Part shown: piece after piece, positions 34,425 to 42,671 of the stretch | Layout of the letters: each line of letters opens with the position of its first letter | Position numbering within the stretch: position 1 is the first letter of the stretch | Source of the DNA: Rhodococcus sp. NBC_00297 | Lineage (GTDB): Bacteria > Actinomycetota > Actinomycetes > Mycobacteriales > Mycobacteriaceae | Length of the DNA stretch: 64,000 nucleotides | Direction: 5' to 3' | NCBI RefSeq assembly: GCF_036173065.1 | Contig: NZ_CP108041.1 | Coordinates: 992,001 to 1,056,000, forward strand | Made by a program: the position numbers and the translations under genes | The notes under the pieces: generated by a model | Seen by the model: the letters and a program-made list of their open reading frames with translations, nothing else | Database searches by the model: none | Told to the model about the DNA's origin: nothing

Positions 34425-34664
34425 ATGGACGAGGTGGGTGCGACGCAGAGTTCGGTGAACGACAAGGTGCTCGAGCTGCGCGCGGTCGCGGACGAGCTCC
34501 GGGCGCTCGACGACCACCGAGTGGCCCTCGGCGACAAGCTGGTGGACCTCGAACACTGGTTCCGACGGGTGGGGTGCCTGGAGTTGTCCGACCACGCGCT
34601 CGACGTCTTCGTCTCCCGCTACGTGGGCCGGGTCTTCGAGCTGGCGGACGGCCTACGCGAGTAG
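34425..34664 (+). CDS. 79-aa protein, likely SOS-induced, unknown function
   Basis: A small helical protein: NDKVLELRAVADELRALDDH could be a coiled-coil, followed by LVDLEHWFRRVGCLELSDHA. No membrane segment and no known domain. TACGCT stands about 8 nt before the ATG with no Shine-Dalgarno, the leaderless layout. The LexA-type box overlaps this promoter. Small SOS proteins in bacteria often block division or modulate repair enzymes, but nothing in this sequence shows that. Confidence 0.65.
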   Translation: MDEVGATQSSVNDKVLELRAVADELRALDDHRVALGDKLVDLEHWFRRVGCLELSDHALDVFVSRYVGRVFELADGLRE

Positions 34665-34704
34665 CCGTGACCTCGCGTCACACTCAGATGTGACCGCCGT
34701 CGCC

Positions 34705-34832
34705 CCGATCGGCACCACGTGGGGTGCCCCTCATTCCGGTGGAAACCACCTCGCAGCGGGCAATCATCGAGCACGGCGGGACACGCTCCCGCCGGGGCCG
34801 GTCAGGGGAACCGACCTCAGCACGATCGGAGG
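34705..34832 (+). ncRNA. Structured leader, riboswitch-like
   Basis: CCGATCG (34705-34711) can pair with CGATCGG (34823-34829), enclosing four hairpins: GGCACC/GGTGCC, GGTGG-AAA-CCACC, an 8-bp CGGCGGGA/TCCCGCCG, and GGTC/GACC. The closing 3' strand overlaps the GGAGG ribosome site (34828-34832) of a 38-aa peptide gene. This is the layout of a translation-controlling leader. It matches no riboswitch consensus I know, though the last hairpin loosely resembles a cobalamin-box sequence. Confidence 0.5.
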
Positions 34833-34838
34833 AAACAC

Positions 34839-34955
34839 ATGATGATCACACTGACACTCGTCGGCGCGGCAGCACTCGCGGTCGCACTGTTGTCCGGCGG
34901 ACGCGACCTGGACTTCCGGGGACGCCAGATGTCGCACAGCTACCGTTCGCGCTGA
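34839..34955 (+). CDS. 38-aa membrane peptide
   Basis: MMITLTLVGAAALAVALL is one membrane helix, followed by a basic, hydrophilic tail with GRDLDFRGRQ. GGAGGAAACAC precedes the ATG at ideal spacing, stronger than for most genes here. A terminator follows 19 nt after the stop, so it is its own transcription unit with the structured leader. I recognise no family. Confidence 0.6.
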   Translation: MMITLTLVGAAALAVALLSGGRDLDFRGRQMSHSYRSR

Positions 34956-34973
34956 CACCGACGCACATCGACG

Positions 34974-35007
34974 ACTGCCCACCGTCCACCTGTGAACGGT
35001 GGGCAGT
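34974..35007 (+). terminator. Intrinsic terminator of the 38-aa peptide unit
   Basis: ACTGCCCACCGT and ACGGTGGGCAGT form a perfect 12-bp stem with a 10-nt loop, followed by TCTCTG. Confidence 0.8.
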
Positions 35008-35036
35008 TCTCTGTCCGTATTCGGTGACATCTACTA

Positions 35037-35052
35037 TCGAACATATGTTCTA
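35037..35052. promoter_or_regulatory. LexA-type SOS box
   Basis: TCGAACATATGTTCTA, one mismatch from TCGAACATATGTTCGA. TAGTCT (35060-35065), the -10 candidate, lies 7 bp downstream and the start codon 6 nt after that, so the box covers the -35 region of the HNH gene. Confidence 0.85.
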
Positions 35053-35071
35053 ATCCATGTAGTCTGAAGTC

Positions 35072-36622
35072 ATGGAATCGGGGGATCCAGGGTCGGCCTG
35101 GCAGGTGCAGATGGGCCGACGTGTCGGCGCGCTGCCTGCTGTGGCCGCACCTGTCGACGATCCCCGCGTGTGCGCGCTACTCGCCCAGCTCGGCTCCGCG
35201 GTCGAGGGCATCGCCATGCTCGACGCGTCGACGCTCACCAGCGAGGACCGACTGGCGCTGGTATGCGGGGCCGAGAACACCCGGCGCCTGCTCACCGGCG
35301 CGTCACACACCTGGCTCAACGGCCTGGTGGCCGGCTCGGGGTTCGACTCGGTGCTCGGTGCGATCGGCGCGAGCGGTGTTCCGCACGCACTGGCGCACAT
35401 GCTGCGCATCACCACGGCTGCCGCGGCATCCCGCCTTGCCGTGGCACGCGATCTCGGCACCGGAACGACCATGACGGGTGAGACGCTCGATCCGCCGTTG
35501 ACCCACACGGCCGCGGCAGCGCGGGACGGCGCGCTGGCCGACGCACACGTCTCGATCATCCGCTCGTTCCTGAAGAAGCTCCCTCACGCCGTCGATGCCG
35601 AGACGCGCGACGCCGCCGAGCAGACTCTCGCCGACCTTGCGCGCACGGTCGGACCGGAGGAGCTCACGGCCATCGCGACGCGCCTCACCGAATACCTCGA
35701 TCCCGACGGAGCGGAGCCCGACGATCGCGACCGCGCCAGGAAGCGCTTCTTCGAGATCGACCCCCAGGGTCCCGATTCGATGTCGACCGGCCGCTTCTGC
35801 GTCGACCCGGTGCTGCGCGCCCTCCTCGACGCGTTCCTCGCCAAGTTCGCGGCACCCGGAACGAACGCTCCCGACGGTTCAGTCGATCTCGACGCCCCGC
35901 CCCCGAACGATGACACGACCCCCACCGACGCTGTCCCGTCCGGCGACGCAGGACAGCCGGCCGCGGCGGAGGAGCCGGGCGACCGAGAGGCCGAGTGGGA
36001 CCACCGCACCCCCGGCCAGCGCAATCACGATGCACTGACCTACCTCCTGAAGGACGTGCTGGCCTCGGGTCGACAAGGACAGCATCGTGGTCTGCCCCTG
36101 TCCGTGGTCGTGTCGGTGTCACTCGACCAGCTCACCGCCGCAGCGGGTCTCGGGCTCACCGCCACCGGATCCACAATGCCCGTGGCGGACGTGGTGCGCA
36201 TGGCGGCCGAGGCGCTCCACTACCTCCGCGTCTTCGACGGGGCCACCGGCAGCACGCTGCACTTCGCCCGAGCCCGCCGGTGCGCGAGCACCGACCAGCG
36301 GCTCGCACTGTTCGCCCGCGACCGCGGCTGCACCGGGCCGGGATGCTCGGCGCCCGCGTCACGGTGCGAGGCCCACCATGTCGACGACTGGGCGGCGGGC
36401 GGCCTCACCGACATCGACGATCTCGCGCTGGCGTGCGACGTCCACCATCCGCTCGTCGGCGAACGTGCCGGCCAGTGGGCCACCAGCACCGCTCCCCCGA
36501 GTCATCCGTACCCGGGCACAGTGCTGTGGCATCCGCCTGCCGTCATCGACGAGGGTCGGCACGGCATCCCGAACCACCTGAACTTCCCCGAACGGCACCT
36601 CGCACCGCCGCCGGACGACTGA
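35072..36622 (+). CDS. 13E12-family protein: DUF222 plus HNH nuclease domain
   Basis: 516 residues. A DUF222 helical domain at about 40-230, an acidic Pro/Asp linker at 265-310, then a C-terminal HNH motif (CTGPGCSAPASRCEAHHVDDW, DDLALACDVHHPLV) with two zinc-binding cysteines. Members are abundant mobile-looking paralogues in mycolata, and several in M. tuberculosis are LexA regulated. The start is leaderless after TAGTCT. The HNH residues look intact, so nuclease activity is possible. Confidence 0.88.
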   Translation: MESGDPGSAWQVQMGRRVGALPAVAAPVDDPRVCALLAQLGSAVEGIAMLDASTLTSEDRLALVCGAENTRRLLTGASHTWLNGLVAGSGFDSVLGAIGASGVPHALAHMLRITTAAAASRLAVARDLGTGTTMTGETLDPPLTHTAAAARDGALADAHVSIIRSFLKKLPHAVDAETRDAAEQTLADLARTVGPEELTAIATRLTEYLDPDGAEPDDRDRARKRFFEIDPQGPDSMSTGRFCVDPVLRALLDAFLAKFAAPGTNAPDGSVDLDAPPPNDDTTPTDAVPSGDAGQPAAAEEPGDREAEWDHRTPGQRNHDALTYLLKDVLASGRQGQHRGLPLSVVVSVSLDQLTAAAGLGLTATGSTMPVADVVRMAAEALHYLRVFDGATGSTLHFARARRCASTDQRLALFARDRGCTGPGCSAPASRCEAHHVDDWAAGGLTDIDDLALACDVHHPLVGERAGQWATSTAPPSHPYPGTVLWHPPAVIDEGRHGIPNHLNFPERHLAPPPDD

Positions 36623-36684
36623 TCGAATCCGAGACGGTGAGCCGAGGGCGACCTCAGGTTCGACACTGCGCCGGCCTGGCACCG

Positions 36685-37830
36685 TCAGCCGGAATGTTCC
36701 GCCGTGAATTCCGTGATCTCGGCGAGCGCAGGCTTGGGCGAGAAATCGCGGCGCACCATTCCGAAATTCTGCTCCGTGTCGGACTCGTCGCTGCCCGAGT
36801 CACGCATGCTGTAGACGTACGCGGGCCCGAGCCAGGAATTGCCGAGAAGGGCATTGAGCATGATGCCGATGGACTCGGCCTGCCCCTCCTCGCTCATGGC
36901 ATTCGCGTTCGTTCCCGTGGGGGCGCCCATCTCGGTGATCCAGATCTGCTTGTCGCCGTCACCCTCGGCGCTCATGACATCCTGCATCGACCACATCGCC
37001 ATCGCCGTGTTCCACGGCGCCGTCGACAGATCGTTCGGAAGGAACGGCCACGTGTACGGGTGGACGTTGAAGGCATCGAAATAACGATTCGCTCCGAGGG
37101 TGTACAGCGACGAGAGGAAAGCGGTCGGCGAGATGTTGGTGCCGTTGTTCACCGCGGGCGCCATACCGCCGGCGAGCACCAGCGCCTCCGGTTGCGCCTT
37201 CTTGATGGCGCGGTACGTCGCGCGCAGCATCAGCGCGTACACCGTCGGGTCGGGCAGCGGCGTGAAGTAGGTGGTGATGTTCGGCTCGTTCCACACCTCC
37301 CACAACACGATTCGGTCGCGGTACCGCTCCGCGGCGAGTGCCGCGAAGGCCGCGAACGCGTCCGGACTCGCCGGCCGGGCGTAGGGCTGATCCCGAGCCG
37401 TCGCCACACGCGCCCAGGCAGGTGCGTAGGTCACGATGGCGTACGGGCACATACCCCGAGCGACGATGGCGTCGACCACTCTGTCCGTCGACGACCAGTC
37501 GCGCCGACCGGGCTGCGGCTCCACCACCGACCAGTCGATGTCGATGCGGACCGAGAACATGCCCGCATTCTTCGCGATGTCGAGTTCGCGTCCGAGGTCC
37601 TCGTCCGACAGGAATCCGAAGGAGCCGCCGGGTGATCCGCCCACCCGGACGCCGTCGGACTCCGCGACGCACCGCGGTACCTCGCCCGACGGAGCGCCGG
37701 ATGCCGGTGCCGGCACACCGACGAGAACGAGAAGGACAGCGGCACCAGACACGCTGCATCGCCGGAGAAACCCGGCACCGGCTCCGCGCCGAGTCGGCCT
37801 CGAACGCGAAACAGACCGATCGGTGAGCAC
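36685..37830 (-). CDS. Secreted glycoside hydrolase, TIM-barrel clan A type
   Basis: 381 residues. An N-terminal Arg-rich signal peptide (FLRRCSVSGAAVLLVLVGVP). The barrel has VRIDIDWSVVEPQPG, the acid/base Glu in LWEVWNEPN and the nucleophile Glu in IWITEMGAP, with YVYSMRDSG late. It resembles GH5/GH39-like polysaccharide hydrolases. GTG start. Placed at the edge of the polysaccharide locus, it may trim or release that polymer. Substrate not assignable. Confidence 0.82.
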   Translation of the reverse strand: MLTDRSVSRSRPTRRGAGAGFLRRCSVSGAAVLLVLVGVPAPASGAPSGEVPRCVAESDGVRVGGSPGGSFGFLSDEDLGRELDIAKNAGMFSVRIDIDWSVVEPQPGRRDWSSTDRVVDAIVARGMCPYAIVTYAPAWARVATARDQPYARPASPDAFAAFAALAAERYRDRIVLWEVWNEPNITTYFTPLPDPTVYALMLRATYRAIKKAQPEALVLAGGMAPAVNNGTNISPTAFLSSLYTLGANRYFDAFNVHPYTWPFLPNDLSTAPWNTAMAMWSMQDVMSAEGDGDKQIWITEMGAPTGTNANAMSEEGQAESIGIMLNALLGNSWLGPAYVYSMRDSGSDESDTEQNFGMVRRDFSPKPALAEITEFTAEHSG

Positions 37831-37954
37831 CGGCCCAGGCTAACAGCGGCGGCCGCGCGGGGCGTACCAGCGAAAACGGACACCGGCGAGGCTCCGGCTG
37901 CGATGATTCTCCACATCGCTCGATCCCGTACAAGCCTGCATTAGTATCGGCGAA

Positions 37955-38674
37955 ATGACGACGGGAAACGACGGCTTCGACGCCCGCCTCAACGAGGTTC
38001 TGGAACAGCAGGCCGTGAGGGTGGGCGAGACGGTGCCCGCCTATGTTCGGCGCGCCGTCATGACACGCCTGGTGAAAGAACTTGCCGAGGCGGACGACAC
38101 CGATCTCGGCCATCTGCTCAAGCGCCTCGAGTCGACGGCGGATCCGGTGCCCGACACGCCCGCGTCCACACCTCCGGCGGCATCCGACATGCCCGCGATC
38201 GTCACCGATCCCGATCGCGTGCGCGCCGTCGAGGCCACCGGGCTGCTCGACACCCCGTCCGAACCGGCCTACGACCGCATCGTGGCCATGGCCGCGGACG
38301 CGTTGTCCACGCCGGGCGCCTCGATCTCCTTGATCGACAAGGACCGACAGTTCATCAAGAGCGCTGTCGGTTTCGGGCCGGAGGAGGAACGACCTCGGGA
38401 GATTCCCCTCGAGGCCGGAATGTGCCGCCACACGGTGGCCCTGGGTGAACCACTGCTGGTGGAGGACGCCCGCCTCGACGAGAAGTTCATGAACCACCCC
38501 GGCGTGCTGGACAAGACCTTCATCTCCTACCTCGGCATCCCGTTGGTGGACGACGGCGGTCACGCGGTGGGCACGCTGTGCGTCTGGGACGCCGAGCCAC
38601 GTCAGTGGACGACGGGGCACGTACAGGTACTGAAGGACATCGCGTGGATGGTTCGCGAGCGAATTTTCGAGTGA
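37955..38674 (+). CDS. GAF-domain sensor protein
   Basis: 239 residues. A helical N-terminus (1-60), a Pro/Ala-rich linker, then a GAF domain: RVRAVEATGLLDTPSEPAYD, ISLIDKDRQFIKSAVG, GMCRHTVALGEPLLVEDARL, YLGIPLVDDGGHAVGTLCVW. The type resembles GAF modules near diguanylate cyclases, but no output domain is present. TAGTAT 7 nt before the ATG indicates a leaderless start. Divergent from the hydrolase and just upstream of the polysaccharide operon, it may sense a signal for it. Confidence 0.8.
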   Translation: MTTGNDGFDARLNEVLEQQAVRVGETVPAYVRRAVMTRLVKELAEADDTDLGHLLKRLESTADPVPDTPASTPPAASDMPAIVTDPDRVRAVEATGLLDTPSEPAYDRIVAMAADALSTPGASISLIDKDRQFIKSAVGFGPEEERPREIPLEAGMCRHTVALGEPLLVEDARLDEKFMNHPGVLDKTFISYLGIPLVDDGGHAVGTLCVWDAEPRQWTTGHVQVLKDIAWMVRERIFE

Positions 38675-38783
38675 GCGAACCATTCCGGGCGTGATCTACA
38701 TTTTCGCCTCGTTAGTCTGTCCATCGGTCGCTTTTCCGTAATGGCGCCGTGACCATTCTGAGAAGACAACTCCAAAGAATGGT

Positions 38784-38814
38784 CTAGTGTTGACCTCGGT
38801 CGGTCAACCACTAG
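38784..38814. promoter_or_regulatory. 31-bp inverted repeat at the polysaccharide operon promoter
   Basis: CTAGTGTTGACC, a 6-nt spacer, then GGTCAACCACTAG: 12 paired bases with one extra C in the right arm. TAGTGT inside the left arm is a -10 candidate. It could be an operator or a leader hairpin. GAATGGTCT directly before it recurs at the second promoter of the locus. Confidence 0.6.
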
Positions 38815-38834
38815 GTCCGTACGGAGTGAATCCT

Positions 38835-40316
38835 GTGTCCGAAACACTGGAATCGCGAGATACGTTGCTACGCAACGCCCCTGCCACGAGGGTGTCCAAT
38901 GAACGTGGAATAGCGGACCGTCTTCGCGTCGATCCCGCACACACGATGGTCACCATCGCGGCAGACGCGACGGCAGCGATCGTGGCTGTTGCCGTGGCGA
39001 GGTTCTGGCCGGGAACGGGCGGCATCGACTACGGCTGGGTGCCGTGGTTGTTCGTGCCGCTGGTTCTGCTCATCCTGGCGTCCCGCTCGCTCTACCGACG
39101 CGGACTCCGCCGGAACTTCCTCGACGAGATCGGTCCCGTCGAGACGTCCGTCGCGCTCGCCACTCTGCTGGTGCTGACGATCTTGCTGGTCATCGGCACG
39201 GAGTACCGGCCCGGCCTCTTCATGGTCCGGGTGTGGATCGCCGCGGCGATCCTGGTGGCGGTGGCGCGATTCCTGCGCACCGCGATCCAGCGGTACCTGC
39301 GGGTGAACCACAAGTCGGCGGCTCCGACGCTCATCATCGGCGGCGGTCCGATCGCCCACCAGCTGGCGTCGCGCATGCACCAGTTCCCCGAGTACGGCCT
39401 CGACCCCGTGGGCGTGCTCGACAAGGCACCCGCGGTCGATCCGCAGCCCGACACTCCCGAGGCACTGACCGTCCCCTACATGGGCACACCGTCGCAGCTC
39501 GCGCAGGCCATCGAGCAGACCGGCGCCGAGGAGCTCGTCATCGGGTTCTCGGACGTTCCGACCGAGAGTCTGGTCAAGGCCATCCGCACCGCCCACTCGA
39601 ACGGCATGCGAGTGTGGTTGGTACCGCGCTTGTTCGACACCGTCGGCGTGCGGACCCGCGTCGAGCATCTCGGCGGGTTGCCCCTGATGGTGCTGCCGCA
39701 CACCGACCCCAAGGGCTGGCAGTTCGTCGTCAAGGGCGTCATGGACCGCACCCTGGCCGGACTCGGCGTGCTGGTCCTGTCTCCCGTCTTCCTGGTGCTC
39801 GCGCTGCTGGTCAAGACGAGCTCCCCCGGACCCATCTTCTTCTCCCAGGAGCGCATCGGCCGTGACGGAAAACCGTTCGGCTGCCTGAAGTTCCGGTCCA
39901 TGCGTCCGCCGCGTGCCTCGGACGCCGAGTTCACTCGCGTCGAGGGCGCCGCTCCGGGCGGCGTCGAGGGCGTGGATCGCCGGACCCGTATCGGCAAGAT
40001 CATGCGCCAGACGTCGCTGGACGAGCTGCCCCAGCTCCTCAACGTCGTTCGCGGCGACATGAGCCTCGTGGGTCCCCGACCGGAGCGCCCCGCGTACGTG
40101 GATCTGTTCGAGATGCAGATCCGCCGCTACGGTGAGCGCCACCGGGTGAAGGCCGGTGTCACCGGGTGGGCGCAGGTGCACGGACTGCGCGGACAGACGT
40201 CCATCGCCGACCGCGCCGAGTGGGACAACTACTACATCGAGAACTGGTCGCTGTCCCTCGACATCAAGATCCTGTTCCTCACCATCGCCGCGGTCCTGAA
40301 GAAGGCGGAAGACTGA
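38835..40316 (+). CDS. Polyprenyl glycosylphosphotransferase (priming sugar transferase)
   Basis: 493 residues, WbaP/CpsE type. Four N-terminal membrane helices, a central nucleotide-like domain (LIIGGGPIAHQLASRMHQ), then a fifth helix and the C-terminal catalytic domain: KTSSPGPIFFSQERIGRDGK, LKFRSM, TSLDELPQLLNVVRGDMSLV, GPRPERP, and VTGWAQVHGLRGQTSI. It places the first sugar phosphate on undecaprenyl/decaprenyl phosphate. The GTG at 38835 has GGAG upstream. First gene of the operon. Confidence 0.92.
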   Translation: MSETLESRDTLLRNAPATRVSNERGIADRLRVDPAHTMVTIAADATAAIVAVAVARFWPGTGGIDYGWVPWLFVPLVLLILASRSLYRRGLRRNFLDEIGPVETSVALATLLVLTILLVIGTEYRPGLFMVRVWIAAAILVAVARFLRTAIQRYLRVNHKSAAPTLIIGGGPIAHQLASRMHQFPEYGLDPVGVLDKAPAVDPQPDTPEALTVPYMGTPSQLAQAIEQTGAEELVIGFSDVPTESLVKAIRTAHSNGMRVWLVPRLFDTVGVRTRVEHLGGLPLMVLPHTDPKGWQFVVKGVMDRTLAGLGVLVLSPVFLVLALLVKTSSPGPIFFSQERIGRDGKPFGCLKFRSMRPPRASDAEFTRVEGAAPGGVEGVDRRTRIGKIMRQTSLDELPQLLNVVRGDMSLVGPRPERPAYVDLFEMQIRRYGERHRVKAGVTGWAQVHGLRGQTSIADRAEWDNYYIENWSLSLDIKILFLTIAAVLKKAED

Positions 40317-40335
40317 CCGTGTCGGCGGTCCCGTC

Positions 40336-41709
40336 ATGCTGATCGTCCTCGAGGGTCTCGCCGCGGTCGTCGTGCTGGTCGTCGCGTTCCTGGTGGCACG
40401 CGCGGTCTTTCACCGACCGCAGCTCGGGGTGCTGCTGCTGGCCGCGTTCGTCCCGCTGAACGGTCTCCTCGCCATCCTTCCGCTGCCCGGCTTCGTCGCC
40501 GGCTGGAAGGAGGGCCTGGTGATCTTCACGCTCGGCAGCGCCTGGATCCGGCGCAGTCGAGCGCTGGGCCCGCGTCGTCCGACGCTGCTGATGCCCTGGT
40601 GGCCGGCCGCAGCCCTGTTCGTGGTGTTCGGGACCGCGTCGGCACTGCTGTCGTTCGGGGTCATCGGTTTCGTCGGCATCAAGGTGACGTTCTTCTACCT
40701 GCTGCTGGTGGCGATCCTGTGGCTCGCGCCGTTCGACGCCCGCGACCGGGACCACCTCGTCAGCATCCTCATGGGCATGGGCGCGTTCACGTCTCTGGTC
40801 GGCATCGCCCAGTTGCTCGCGGGGCCGGCGGCGCTCGTGGCGATCGGGTACGAGTACGGCACCCAGGTCCGGACGTCGGGCGGGCTGCTCCGCACGTTCA
40901 GCACGTTCAACCTGCCCTTCCCGTTCGGGCTCTACGTGATGCTGTCGCTGCTCGTCGGCGGAGCCGTGGCGCTCGCGAACCCCATGCGCCGGCGCAACCT
41001 TCTGTTCCTGTGCGCGAGCCCGTTCATGGTGGTCGCCATGTCGAGTGCCATCGTGCGAGCGGCGCTGCTCGGACTTGCAGTCGGGCTGATCTACATGACC
41101 ATCATCCGGTTCCGCGCACTCGGCGGTCTGCTCGTGATCATGGCGGCGCTCGTCGGCGCGATCCTGCCGTTCGTCCCCAAGATCACGTCGGTCTTCTTCT
41201 CGTCGAGCAGCCTGAACGAACGTGGCGGTCGATGGAACGAGGTCATCGAGAAGGTGCGCACCCACTGGCTCGGCGAGGGGCTCGGGTCGAGTGGTGCGGC
41301 AGCGGACCGGATCTCGTCGGCGCAGGGTGAGAACATCACCGGGTCGCTCGGGCTGTCCACCAACTACCAGCCCGACAACTACTACGTGAAGACGGCTCTC
41401 GAACTCGGCCCGATCGGACTGTGGGCCGTCCTCGCGCTCCTGGTGACCGCCCTGATCTGGTGCACGCGACTCTCCCGCACCCTCCCCGGTCAGGACGGCG
41501 CGCTGACACTCGGTGTCGGCGCCTCCATCGTCGCGGCGATGTTCGCGTCGCTGGTGGCCACCTATTTCGAGATCTTCCCTATCGACGTCTATTTCTGGCT
41601 CTTGTTAGGAGTTGTGGGATGCGCAGCAGCACAACACGAATCGTTTTCGGGGCCCTCGCCCTCCGTCCCGGCGGCAGCGGCGTCCAGACGTACATCCGTG
41701 AGCTCCTGA
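40336..41709 (+). CDS. O-antigen ligase/polymerase-like membrane protein (Wzy)
   Basis: 457 residues with about 11 membrane helices and a large outside loop (SSSLNERGGRWNEVIEKVRT, then TNYQPDNYYVKTALELGPIG), the Wzy/WaaL signature arrangement including the conserved NxYVxTALELG-type segment. It polymerises or ligates lipid-linked repeat units outside the membrane. The last 30 residues overlap the next gene's start by 91 bp, more than usual. The start is 19 nt after the priming transferase. Confidence 0.85.
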   Translation: MLIVLEGLAAVVVLVVAFLVARAVFHRPQLGVLLLAAFVPLNGLLAILPLPGFVAGWKEGLVIFTLGSAWIRRSRALGPRRPTLLMPWWPAAALFVVFGTASALLSFGVIGFVGIKVTFFYLLLVAILWLAPFDARDRDHLVSILMGMGAFTSLVGIAQLLAGPAALVAIGYEYGTQVRTSGGLLRTFSTFNLPFPFGLYVMLSLLVGGAVALANPMRRRNLLFLCASPFMVVAMSSAIVRAALLGLAVGLIYMTIIRFRALGGLLVIMAALVGAILPFVPKITSVFFSSSSLNERGGRWNEVIEKVRTHWLGEGLGSSGAAADRISSAQGENITGSLGLSTNYQPDNYYVKTALELGPIGLWAVLALLVTALIWCTRLSRTLPGQDGALTLGVGASIVAAMFASLVATYFEIFPIDVYFWLLLGVVGCAAAQHESFSGPSPSVPAAAASRRTSVSS

Positions 41710-42671
41710 GGGAGCTGCCCGGCCGTCTCCCCGGAACGGACCTCGCCGCCGTCGTCCAGAAGGACGCGATCGGCGAGCTGCCGACGGGCGTCGACGCGCT
41801 CCCCCGGCCGGTGTCCGGCGGTGCCGTCCGCGCGGTGCTCGGTGCGCTCCCGGTCGGATCGCACGACGTGGTCCACGGGCTCGACGTCGATCTCCCCCTC
41901 GTCGGCCGGGGCGCCACCGTCGCCACGGTGCACGACATCTCGGTCATCGACATGCCGTCCGCGTCGAGTCGCTTCCGCGCCGCCGGCGAACAGCGCCTCG
42001 TGCGACGGTCGCTGCGCAAGGCCGACCTGCTCATCGCCGTCTCGCAGTTCACCGCCGACCGCATCAAGGCCGTCAGCGGCCGCGACGCCGCGGTCGTCGA
42101 ACTCGCCCCGGCAGCCTGGGCCGTGCCCCCGGAGGACGGCGCGGTGGAGACGGTGCGCGCGAAGTACGGTCTACCCGAACGCTTCGTCATGCAGGTGGGC
42201 ACCGTGGAGCCGCGCAAGAACGTGCAGTTGGTCGCCGACGCCGCCGAGAAGCTGGGCGTGCCCTTCTTCCTGGCGGGCGCGGGGTCCACGGGCCCGGACG
42301 CACCCCGCTACGCGAACGGGCTCGGCTACGTCGACGTGGAGGACCTGCCCGCGCTGTACGCGGCGGCGACCGTCACCGCGTACGCGTCGCGTTACGAGGG
42401 CTTCGGGCTGCCCCCGGTCGAAGCGATGGCGTGCGGCGGCGCCGTGGTCGCGAGCGCGGTGGGCGCCCTGCCCGAGGTGGTCGGCAAGGGCGCCGTGCTG
42501 CTCGACAACGAGCGGGTCGACGACTGGGCGGAGGCACTGAGCCCGTTGATGTTCGACGAGACGGCGCGCGCGGACCTGGTGACCGAGGCCCTGCACGCGA
42601 TGGCCGACCTGACGTGGGCCCGGACCGCCGAGCGCACCGCGGACGCCTATCGGGACGCAGGCCTGCTCTGA
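41619..42671 (+). CDS. GT4-type glycosyltransferase
   Basis: 350 residues, GT-B fold. N-terminal GALALRPGGSGVQTYIREL and VATVHDISVIDMP, C-terminal GTVEPRKNVQLVADAAEKL and YEGFGLPPVEAMACGGAVVA with the conserved E-x7-E. Such enzymes use nucleotide sugars, often GDP-mannose. AGGAG precedes the ATG at 41619, which supports the large overlap with the polymerase gene. Its stop overlaps the flippase ATG by one base. Confidence 0.9.
   Translation: MRSSTTRIVFGALALRPGGSGVQTYIRELLRELPGRLPGTDLAAVVQKDAIGELPTGVDALPRPVSGGAVRAVLGALPVGSHDVVHGLDVDLPLVGRGATVATVHDISVIDMPSASSRFRAAGEQRLVRRSLRKADLLIAVSQFTADRIKAVSGRDAAVVELAPAAWAVPPEDGAVETVRAKYGLPERFVMQVGTVEPRKNVQLVADAAEKLGVPFFLAGAGSTGPDAPRYANGLGYVDVEDLPALYAAATVTAYASRYEGFGLPPVEAMACGGAVVASAVGALPEVVGKGAVLLDNERVDDWAEALSPLMFDETARADLVTEALHAMADLTWARTAERTADAYRDAGLL

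Noticed and set aside
34800..34816. Resemblance of the last leader hairpin to a cobalamin-box sequence
   Set aside because: The other conserved cobalamin-riboswitch elements such as GCCACUG are missing, and no B12-related gene is nearby.
34719..34955. 78-codon reading of the small membrane-peptide gene
   Set aside because: The extra 40 codons fall in the structured leader; the strong GGAGG points to the internal ATG at 34839.
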